Assembly (NCBI GenBank): GCA_029881775.1 | Contig: JAOULY010000029.1 | Coordinates: 1-12,846 of the forward strand | Length of the DNA: 12,846 bases | Origin: Gammaproteobacteria bacterium | Lineage (GTDB): Bacteria > Pseudomonadota > Gammaproteobacteria > UBA9214 | Direction: 5' to 3' | Shown: piece after piece, positions 7,313-12,846 of the stretch | Layout of the letters: every line of letters starts with the position of its first letter | Numbering within the stretch: the stretch's first letter is position 1 | Translations under genes and position numbers: made by a program | Notes under the pieces: model-generated | Databases searched by the model: none | The model's input: only the letters and a program-made list of their open reading frames with translations | Told to the model about the DNA's origin: nothing

Positions 7313-9337
7313 TCAGAAACTAATGCTGCCTGACACGAGGCGTTGCAGAATGAGGTAATCACCAATATTTATAGTGTTATCCGGCAATGGCAGTCCACCT
7401 GAAAGCGGTGCTATGTCGAAGCGTGTACGTTCCGGAACGGTAGCTGAATGCAAGCCGGTCAGGATGCGCACACCCAGCACCAGGTCACCGGTATTGACCT
7501 GGCCATCGCCATTGATATCGCCGGCAACATCCAGGAAAGTGGACTGGTCATCCAGTGGATCAGTGCCTATGGTTACTTCAAATCCATCCGTGTCACCGTC
7601 GCCATCGGTATCGGGATTGTTCGGATCGGTATCTACACCGAACTGGTAGGTGGACGGATTTCCATCGGCGTTAACTTCATCGAAATCACCCAGGCCATCG
7701 CCATCGGTATCCGATAGCAAGGGATTGGTTCCCAGGGCCTGTTCCTGCGCATCAGTCAGGCCGTCGTTGTCGTCGTCCTTATCGCAGGCATTACCCTCAA
7801 TGTCACCATCCGTGTTGGTTTGGTCTGGATTTGCAATGTCCGGGCAGTTGTCAGCGGGGCTGGTCACCGTATCGCCGTCGCCGTCCGACAGCATGTTAAA
7901 CAGGTTTAGCCGGCCGTTCTGGCTCCAGGCGAGAAAGTTCTGCCCCAGTGCGCCGCTGGCATCGGCGCCGTTTTCAAGAAAACTGCGCACCACGCTGTTA
8001 CAGGGCATGCCGTTGGAGGCGACACAGCCGGATGGCGCCTGCCCGGGATAGAGTTGCGCCCACAGCAGTGCCGCGGCGCCCGCGACGTGCGGGCTCGCCA
8101 TCGAGGTGCCGGACTTCCAGGTCAGGCAATCGTCCACACCGGGTACGTAACCGGGGATGAGCAGCACGCAACTTAAGTCCGGCTCGGTGGAGATGATGTT
8201 TTCGCCCGGTGCCATCATCGACACCCAGCTATTACCGAAGGAGGAAAAGGACGCGAGGTTATCGTAGCGGTCGGTGGCGGCCACGGCGATCACTTCGTTA
8301 TAGGCCGCAGGATAGAGTTGGGTGGTGTTGGCATCGTTACCGGCCGCCGCGACGATGACCACGCCCTGGCTCCAGGCATAGGCGATGGCGGCTGTCTCGG
8401 CGTTGGGCGGCACGGAGGGCCCGACGGGTTCACCGAGGGGGTCGATGACATCACTGCCGTAACTCATGTTGATGACGTGATAGCCGTTGTCCGCGGCATA
8501 AGTGATGGCCGCGGCCGAGGCGGACACCGGGCATACGCCGACGGTGATGTAAATACCGAAGGGCGGGAACAGGTCGATCTGGAATTCGTAACAGGCCTTG
8601 AGGTTACCGATGGAGGCCTGCCAGCCGACACCGGCGGTGCCCTTGGCGTTATCGGTGTTGGCCGCCGCAATGCCGGCGACGTGGGTGCCATGTGCGGTGA
8701 TGTCGTCCAGCGTGGCACTGTAGGCGGAAACGAAACTCATTTGCTCGACGCACTTGCCGGCCAGGTCCACCGCATTGCAGTCGACACCCGAATCGAGGAT
8801 CGCGATTTTCACGCCGGCATCACCGGTGCTGATGTCCCAGCCTTCCGGTGCATCGATGTCGGCATCGGCTGTGCCGGTTAATAAGGGTAGGCCGAATGTC
8901 GGATCGATCAGCAGTTGCCCGGTATTGTTGAGTCCCCATTGTTCGGGAAAGAAGTCGGCGCCGGTGCCGTCCGGTGGTGGCGGATCGGTACCTTCGGTGG
9001 GTAGCACCAGTATGCGGTGATAGTCGGGTTCGGCAAATTCAACGTTGGGGTTGGCACGGTATCTTCGCAGTGATTGTTGCAACCTGCCGGGCGGTATCCT
9101 GATCACCTGCACGTCGATGTGCGGGATGGTTTCCAGCATTTGGCCGCCTGCCTGCCGGTGCAGGTCGGCGACGCTGGCAGCGGCAGTGCCGGGTTTGAAG
9201 CGCACCAGCACCCGGTCAGGCGCGTAAGCGGGAATGGACTTTAGCGCCGTCTCGAGATCGACCGGCGGACCAGCGAATGCCTGCAGGGGCAGCAGGCAGA
9301 GCAACAACCACAGCAGCAACGGACTCGGCGCGGGCAT
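7313..9337 (-). CDS. Secreted subtilisin-like (S8) serine protease with TSP3 repeats and dockerin-like tail
   Basis: The 674-residue protein starts with a signal peptide (hydrophobic core LLLWLLLCLLPLQAFA, residues 7-22). A propeptide-like region follows (about 38-110, with DRVLVRFKPG and VEFAEPDY). The S8 catalytic domain (about 130-480) keeps the full triad and oxyanion residue: D182 (AILDSGVD), H216 (AHGTHVAGIAA), N334 (AAAGN) and S412 (SGTSMASPHVAG). Residues 485-600 form Asp-rich calcium-binding repeats of thrombospondin type 3 kind (DNCPDIANPDQ, DTDGDGLGD, DTDGDGDTDG). The last 70 residues resemble a type I dockerin, with DINGDGQVNTGDLVLGVRIL (607-626) and a degenerate second half (about 652-670). 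The start is well supported: AAGGAG lies five bases before ATG 9337. The role is presumably extracellular proteolysis dependent on calcium; the substrate is unknown. It is transcribed alone. Confidence 0.95.
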   Translation of the reverse strand: MPAPSPLLLWLLLCLLPLQAFAGPPVDLETALKSIPAYAPDRVLVRFKPGTAAASVADLHRQAGGQMLETIPHIDVQVIRIPPGRLQQSLRRYRANPNVEFAEPDYHRILVLPTEGTDPPPPDGTGADFFPEQWGLNNTGQLLIDPTFGLPLLTGTADADIDAPEGWDISTGDAGVKIAILDSGVDCNAVDLAGKCVEQMSFVSAYSATLDDITAHGTHVAGIAAANTDNAKGTAGVGWQASIGNLKACYEFQIDLFPPFGIYITVGVCPVSASAAAITYAADNGYHVINMSYGSDVIDPLGEPVGPSVPPNAETAAIAYAWSQGVVIVAAAGNDANTTQLYPAAYNEVIAVAATDRYDNLASFSSFGNSWVSMMAPGENIISTEPDLSCVLLIPGYVPGVDDCLTWKSGTSMASPHVAGAAALLWAQLYPGQAPSGCVASNGMPCNSVVRSFLENGADASGALGQNFLAWSQNGRLNLFNMLSDGDGDTVTSPADNCPDIANPDQTNTDGDIEGNACDKDDDNDGLTDAQEQALGTNPLLSDTDGDGLGDFDEVNADGNPSTYQFGVDTDPNNPDTDGDGDTDGFEVTIGTDPLDDQSTFLDVAGDINGDGQVNTGDLVLGVRILTGLHSATVPERTRFDIAPLSGGLPLPDNTINIGDYLILQRLVSGSISF

Positions 9338-9424
9338 GCGTACTCCTTGTTATCGCGGCGGGTGAACCACTGTAATGGAGAATAAACCACAATCCACCGT
9401 GATCGTGAAAATATCAGGATAAAA

Positions 9425-9460
9425 GGGAACGAGGAAATAAAAATTAATCTCTCCGCCCCC
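9425..9460. repeat. Palindromic repeat copy B (degenerate)
   Basis: This is the second copy of the 37-bp palindrome seen at 7251-7287, in the same orientation and again followed by five T residues. It shares the AAAAATTAAT core and the CTCCG-C-CCCC arm. The left arm has decayed (GGGAACGAG instead of GGGGACGGAG), so the hairpin is weaker. It sits in the 258-bp divergent region between the protease and hemolysin III genes. A terminator there would not end either gene, which favours a repeat-element origin. Confidence 0.65.
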
Positions 9461-9595
9461 TTTTTGCTTATGTGCAGCAGGCGCGCTTGACCGACTTCAG
9501 TAAACGGGCATAGGGTTAAGCCAGAAATCCCGCGAATCAAATTTAGAAAACAGGGTTCCGGGCACTGGTTTTAAAATCAAAACGGACGGAGCACG

Positions 9596-10225
9596 ATGTA
9601 CTACGGTGAAAGGCTCAACAGCATCAGCCACCTGGTAGGTGCGGTACTTGCGTTGGTCGGCCTGGGTGCCCTGCTTACCATTGGTATCCAGACACGCGAT
9701 CCGTGGATCATCACCAGTTTCACGGTGTTTGGCATAACAATGGTTTTGCTCTACACCATGTCGACCCTCTACCACAGTTTTCACCCGCCAAAATTAAAAC
9801 GCACCTTCAAGTTACTGGACCATATCGCGATCTATCTACTGATTGCGGGTACCTATACACCCTATATGTTAGTCAGTCTGCGTGATGGCAACGGCTGGCT
9901 GATTATGAGCATCGTCTGGGCGCTGGCCGGGGTGGGCATACTGACAGAGGTCTTTTTATCTGGCCGGGTCGTCAAGGTCGGTCAACTGGTTATTTATCTT
10001 GCCATGGGTTGGGCCTGCTCGTTTGACTATGCGGGCCTCAAGGCAGTGCTGCCTGCGACTGGATTACAGTTGCTTGTTGCCGGTGGCCTGGCTTATTGCG
10101 TGGGTGTGGTCTTCTACATACTGGGTAAGCTACAGAAGCTGGATCACGCCCACGGTATCTGGCACTTCTTTATTCTTATCGGTTCCATATGCCACTTCAT
10201 TTCTGTCATCGGCTATGTCAGATAG
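9596..10225 (+). CDS. Hemolysin III / PAQR family membrane protein (YqfA/YplQ-like)
   Basis: The 209-residue protein is almost entirely hydrophobic, with about seven membrane helices. It carries the family signatures: SxxxH in STLYH (S56-H60), DHIAIYLLIAGTYTPY (75-90), and HGIWHFF near the C-terminus (H186 and H190), residues that in PAQR relatives form a zinc site. The length is typical of bacterial hemolysin III proteins. Despite the name, most bacterial members are not proven hemolysins, and relatives have been tied to membrane lipid homeostasis, so the function is left open. The start is supported by ACGGAG ending four bases before ATG 9596. It stands alone, flanked on both sides by copies of the 37-bp palindrome. 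Confidence 0.93.
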   Translation: MYYGERLNSISHLVGAVLALVGLGALLTIGIQTRDPWIITSFTVFGITMVLLYTMSTLYHSFHPPKLKRTFKLLDHIAIYLLIAGTYTPYMLVSLRDGNGWLIMSIVWALAGVGILTEVFLSGRVVKVGQLVIYLAMGWACSFDYAGLKAVLPATGLQLLVAGGLAYCVGVVFYILGKLQKLDHAHGIWHFFILIGSICHFISVIGYVR

Positions 10226-10227
10226 AT

Positions 10228-10270
10228 AAAAGGGGATGGAGGGATTAATTTTTATTCCCTCCGTCCCCTT
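10228..10270. repeat. Palindromic repeat copy C / possible terminator after hemolysin III gene
   Basis: The third copy of the 37-bp palindrome lies at 10232-10268, beginning within 10 bp of the hemolysin III stop codon. It is inverted relative to copies A and B. The arms GGGGATGGAG and CTCCGTCCCC pair with one G-T wobble, and the pairing extends inward through GGATTAA/TTATTCC with mismatches. It is preceded by AAAA and followed only by TT, so on the plus strand it is a weak intrinsic terminator; the T-run side faces the minus strand. Confidence 0.7.
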
Positions 10271-10349
10271 GTACTGTCAGCCGGCCCTGACCCTCCCGGT
10301 ATATGTGCTATATATTAAACAAGCAGCACGTGCCAGAAGGGTTATCTGT

Positions 10350-10354
10350 GGAGG
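10350..10354 (+). promoter_or_regulatory. Ribosome binding site deciding the GerW-family start
   Basis: GGAGG lies five bases before ATG 10360. It selects this start over the upstream in-frame ATG at 10303, which has no comparable site and would add 19 residues unlike the family's usual N-terminus. Confidence 0.75.
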
Positions 10355-10359
10355 CGGTT

Positions 10360-10716
10360 ATGGACGACATAGAGAAACTGTTTGACAAGGCCGTTGGTGA
10401 AATCGAGCGCATGCTCAATACCAAGACGGTTGTTGGCGATCCCATCACTGTCGAGGGCAATACCCTGATTCCACTCGTGAATGTCGGTTTCGGCTTTGGC
10501 GTTGGTGGAGGCGAGGGTACAGAGTCGCAAAAATGCAGCGGTCACGGTGGCGGCACTGGCGGTGGCGGCGGTGTGAAGCCGGTGGCGCTTGTCATCATCA
10601 ATAAAGACGGCGTCCGGGTCGAGCCGATCAAGTCCGGTACTGCATCGGTACTGGAGAAGGTCGCTGACACGATAGGCAAGGCGGCCACCGCGAAGAGTGA
10701 AAAGACCGCGGTTTAA
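10360..10716 (+). CDS. GerW/YtfJ family protein
   Basis: This 118-residue protein matches the GerW (YtfJ) family, named for a Bacillus spore protein needed for germination but also found in bacteria that do not sporulate, where its role is unknown. Visible features are an N-terminal helix (MDDIEKLFDKAVGEIERM), the segment VVGDPITVEGNTLIPLVNV (24-42), a glycine-rich loop GFGFGVGGGEG (43-53), a second Gly run (62-71), the strand motif VKPVALVIINKDGVRVEPI (72-90) and an amphipathic C-terminal helix. A single Cys and His sit in the loop (KCSGHGG, C59 and H62). There is no signal peptide, so it is probably cytoplasmic. It is the first gene of a tight three-gene cluster, 15 bp ahead of a DUF2953 gene, the same partnership as Bacillus ytfJ-ytfI. 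Confidence 0.9.
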   Translation: MDDIEKLFDKAVGEIERMLNTKTVVGDPITVEGNTLIPLVNVGFGFGVGGGEGTESQKCSGHGGGTGGGGGVKPVALVIINKDGVRVEPIKSGTASVLEKVADTIGKAATAKSEKTAV

Positions 10717-10731
10717 CAACCGGCCAGTCCC

Positions 10732-11325
10732 ATGTTGACCGGGGTGGTGGCATTCCTGCTGATGCTGGTTGCGCTGCTGGCAGTTCCCCTCACGCTCACC
10801 TTCAGGGTGTCCTGGCAGCAGGAGTTCCGCAACGATATCCGACTGCACTGGGCATTTGGCCTGGTGCGTGTGCGGCTGAGCCCATCACAAGACGGTGCGC
10901 CGGCGCCTGAAGACGAAGGGCGCGAACAGAAAATCAAACCTGCCGGGCGTTCGCCCGGGAAGCAGCTGCATGTGCTGGCCGCAATCCGGCAAAGGAGATT
11001 CCGTCGGCGGATCGCCAGGTACATCGGCGCAATGTGGCGTGCGGTTCACAAGAAGGACGTCAGCCTGCGTGTTCGTGTAGGGCTTGGCGACCCGGCGGAT
11101 ACGGGACAGTTATGGGCCATTGTCGGACCGGTCGCCGGGCTGCTTGCCAGTGTCCGGGAAGCATCGATCAGTATCGAGCCGGAATTCATCGATACGACCC
11201 TCGAACTGGACAGCAGCGGCCGTATACGGATAGTTCCATTGCAGATGATTTATCTCTCGGCTGCGTTGTTCCTGTCGCCGTCATTCTGGCAGGGGATAAG
11301 GCGTATGCGCAGGGTGGAGCAGTAA
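10732..11325 (+). CDS. DUF2953 (YtfI-like) membrane-anchored protein
   Basis: The 197-residue protein has an N-terminal membrane helix (about 4-24, VVAFLLMLVALLAVPLTLTF) and a strand-rich segment with RLHWAFGLVRVRLS (37-50). A basic, proline-containing middle (51-98) follows. The C-terminal part holds VRVGLGDPADTGQLWAIVGPVAGLL (114-138), the GxGDPxxTG signature I associate with DUF2953, and a second weakly hydrophobic stretch (172-184). The biochemical function of the family is unknown. In Bacillus the homologue YtfI is encoded next to YtfJ, and here it follows the GerW-family gene by 15 bp, so a shared function at the membrane is likely. No strong ribosome site precedes ATG 10732. The family assignment rests on motif and context rather than a search. 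Confidence 0.78.
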   Translation: MLTGVVAFLLMLVALLAVPLTLTFRVSWQQEFRNDIRLHWAFGLVRVRLSPSQDGAPAPEDEGREQKIKPAGRSPGKQLHVLAAIRQRRFRRRIARYIGAMWRAVHKKDVSLRVRVGLGDPADTGQLWAIVGPVAGLLASVREASISIEPEFIDTTLELDSSGRIRIVPLQMIYLSAALFLSPSFWQGIRRMRRVEQ

Positions 11326-11589
11326 ATGAGTAGCTTGCGTAGCCGAGAAATATGCAATGAGTACGGATATAGACTGCTTGCCGTCGAGTCTGTCGATGTA
11401 CAGTGCAGCAATTTTGCATACGGTTGCCAGCTATTGGGGAAAATTGAGCCGGTAGCCGTGATCGTATGCGGACCTCAGGGCGTGTATGCACTGGACGCGC
11501 AGGCAAGACCCGTTGACCTGGATCAGCTACGGCAGGACATGCCGGGGCTGGATGAGCTGCTGGAATCTGAATGCGACAGACACCATTGA
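11326..11589 (+). CDS. Small cysteine-rich protein of unknown function, third gene of GerW-DUF2953 cluster
   Basis: I do not recognise this 87-residue protein. Its ATG follows the DUF2953 stop codon with no gap, and GGTGGAG (11313-11319) inside the upstream gene is a good ribosome site, so it looks genuinely translated and coupled. It has five cysteines (C10, C27, C34, C48 and C83), no signal peptide or membrane helix, and an acidic C-terminal helix (DLDQLRQDMPGLDELLE). The central segment IEPVAVIVCGPQGVYALD (40-57) looks like the strand VKPVALVIINKDGVRVEP of the GerW-family protein two genes upstream. This may mean a shared fold or a partner strand, but the match is short. Reality as a gene is likely; function is open. 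Confidence 0.65.
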   Translation: MSSLRSREICNEYGYRLLAVESVDVQCSNFAYGCQLLGKIEPVAVIVCGPQGVYALDAQARPVDLDQLRQDMPGLDELLESECDRHH

Positions 11590-11659
11590 CTGGACATGAA
11601 GCTGGCGTGTCAAAGGCTCTGGCCCGGCTGATTATTATTACCCCGGTATTAATCCTGTG

Positions 11660-11684
11660 ATCAATCGAGTCTGACCCCATTGAT
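11660..11684. repeat. Short palindrome around GAGTCTGACCCC motif
   Basis: ATCAAT (11660-11665) and ATTGAT (11679-11684) flank CGAGTCTGACCCC in the 126-bp spacer before the YeeE/YedE gene. GGGGTCAGACTCGATT-like strings are, from memory, frequent in gammaproteobacterial intergenic repeats linked to RAYT-type transposases. Only one copy is present in this window, so the assignment is tentative. Confidence 0.35.
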
Positions 11685-11715
11685 TCCCCGGGCGTAATTC
11701 AGGATCATCCTGCAG

Positions 11716-12846
11716 ATGAACCAGGTTGCGGAACAGAGACAGGCAGATCTTTTTCCGGCGCTGATGGCCAGCGCCGCTATCCTGGTTATCAGCCTGTTCC
11801 TGCGTGGCGAGCTGGCCGGAAGGCAGTATCTGTTATTCATTGTCGGCGTGGGTCTCGGCATCACCCTTCTGCACGCTGCCTTCGGCTTCAGTGGCGGCTG
11901 GCGCCGCTTCATACGGGACAGGGATAGCGCCGGTGTTCGTGCGCAGATCCTGCTTCTCGCTATCACATCCATATTGTTCTTTCCCCTGATAGGCGAATTA
12001 TTTCCCGCCATACAGGCAGGTGCCGCCCTGGCACCGGTCGGCACAGCCGTGATGGTCGGGGCCTTCCTGTTTGGTATCGGCATGCAGCTCGGCGGGGGCT
12101 GTGGCTCGGGTACCCTGTACACCGCGGGCCAGGGGCAGGTGGATATGCTGATAACACTGGTATTTTTTGTTGTCGGCGCCACGCTTGGAACGGCACATTT
12201 ACACTGGTGGCTGTCGCTGCCGGGCTACGACAGCATCTCCCTTATCGAGAACCTTGGCTGGTGGCAGGGCCTGCTGATGCAGCTTGTCGTGCTGTCCTTG
12301 CTCTATTTGCTGGTGCGGCGGATGGAAGCCGGACGCAAGGGTTCCGTGCATGCAATCGACTGGCGGGTTGGAAGCACCGGCTTTACAGAACGACTTGTTC
12401 ATGGTCCCTGGCCGCTGTGGTGGGGTGTGCTCGGCCTGGCAATACTCAGCCTGGCGACTCTGTTGCTTGCTGGCTATCCATGGAGCATTACCTATGCATT
12501 CGGATTGTGGGGCGCGAAGATATGGGGCGCACTGGGCGGCGAACCTGCAAGCTGGAGTTACTGGAGCAGCGGTTACCCGAACCTCTCGCTCAACAGCAGT
12601 GTGTTGCTTGATACAACGTCGGTGATGGACTTTGGTGTCATATTGGGCGCACTGCTCGCCGCCGCGCTTGCCGGCAAGTTTGCGCCGGCATCGAGGTTGG
12701 GCGGCAAGCGCCTGTTAACGGCGGTAACGGGTGGCTTGTTGCTTGGCTACGGAGCGCGGCTGGGCTTCGGCTGCAACATTGGAGCAATGCTTGGTGGTAT
12801 CGCCAGCGGCAGCCTGCATGGCTGGCTATGGATGGTCGCGGGATTC
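11716..12846 (+). CDS. YeeE/YedE family (thiosulfate/sulfur transport) protein, 3' end cut by window
   Basis: An open frame runs from ATG 11716 to the window end, giving 377 residues without a stop. It is highly hydrophobic with about nine or ten membrane helices. It carries the internally duplicated YeeE/YedE (DUF395) signatures GIGMQLGGGCGSGTLYTAG (120-138, C129) and GYGARLGFGCNIGAMLGG (344-361, C353). In this family, conserved cysteines line a path for thiosulfate or related sulfur species across the inner membrane. Only these two cysteines occur in the visible part; the N-terminal half-motif region reads HAAFGFSGGWRRF (53-65), without the extra cysteine known from TsuA/YeeE. An in-frame stop at 11695-11697 fixes the start at 11716 or later. 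The Shine-Dalgarno is weak (AGGAT about 12 bases upstream). The substrate is inferred from the family only. Confidence 0.9.
   Translation, partial: MNQVAEQRQADLFPALMASAAILVISLFLRGELAGRQYLLFIVGVGLGITLLHAAFGFSGGWRRFIRDRDSAGVRAQILLLAITSILFFPLIGELFPAIQAGAALAPVGTAVMVGAFLFGIGMQLGGGCGSGTLYTAGQGQVDMLITLVFFVVGATLGTAHLHWWLSLPGYDSISLIENLGWWQGLLMQLVVLSLLYLLVRRMEAGRKGSVHAIDWRVGSTGFTERLVHGPWPLWWGVLGLAILSLATLLLAGYPWSITYAFGLWGAKIWGALGGEPASWSYWSSGYPNLSLNSSVLLDTTSVMDFGVILGALLAAALAGKFAPASRLGGKRLLTAVTGGLLLGYGARLGFGCNIGAMLGGIASGSLHGWLWMVAGF

Noticed and set aside
8318..8881. Plus-strand open frame of 187 codons with a Gly/Asp/Val-rich product
   Set aside because: It is antisense to the S8 catalytic domain, whose triad is intact; the composition is that of a shadow frame.
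10303..10359. Longer start for the GerW-family gene at ATG 10303
   Set aside because: There is no ribosome site at 10303, whereas GGAGG lies five bases before ATG 10360, which also gives the usual family N-terminus.
11661..12182. Minus-strand open frame of 173 codons opposite the YeeE/YedE gene
   Set aside because: The plus strand encodes a clear membrane transporter with family motifs through to the window end; the antisense product is Pro/Arg-rich without motifs.

Overview
The window looks like a piece of a gammaproteobacterial chromosome with GC in the mid-50s by eye. The evidence is the hisE-tatABC gene order, a large membrane GGDEF/EAL protein, a YeeE/YedE-family sulfur-compound transporter, proteins built on a choice-of-anchor U type module, and short palindromic intergenic repeats of the kind common in environmental Gammaproteobacteria. 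A sulfur-oxidising or Chromatiales-like relative is plausible but is only inference. No rRNA, tRNA, CRISPR array, transposase or phage gene was seen.

Layout. 1-1797 (+): hisE followed by a complete twin-arginine translocase operon, tatA-tatB-tatC. 1805-4717 (-): a 970-residue membrane protein with two PAS domains, GGDEF and EAL, convergent with tatC and only 7 bp from it. 4718-5097: a 380-bp divergent region with several potential hairpins. 5098-7017 (+): a secreted cyclophilin-type peptidyl-prolyl isomerase fused to two choice-of-anchor modules and a Gly-rich/Cys, membrane-spanning C-terminal tail. 7018-7312: a block without genes, holding three inverted repeats. 7313-9337 (-): a secreted subtilisin-like protease with TSP3-type calcium repeats and a dockerin-like C-terminus. 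9596-10225 (+): a hemolysin III/PAQR-like membrane protein. 10360-11589 (+): a compact cluster of a GerW/YtfJ-family protein, a DUF2953 (YtfI-like) membrane protein and a small 87-residue protein that I do not recognise. 11716-window end (+): a YeeE/YedE-family transporter cut by the edge.

How the genes relate. The Tat genes form an export machine, with hisE as a conventional operon neighbour. The central part is rich in envelope and exported proteins: the cyclophilin-anchor protein, the calcium-repeat protease and the PAQR protein. They are separated by palindromic repeats, one of which occurs three times around the protease and hemolysin III genes. The gerW-DUF2953 pair is familiar from spore-forming Firmicutes (ytfJ-ytfI), so finding it here with an extra small third gene is the most promising lead to an under-described system. 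The EAL/GGDEF protein has intact motifs for both making and breaking cyclic di-GMP, plus an I-site.
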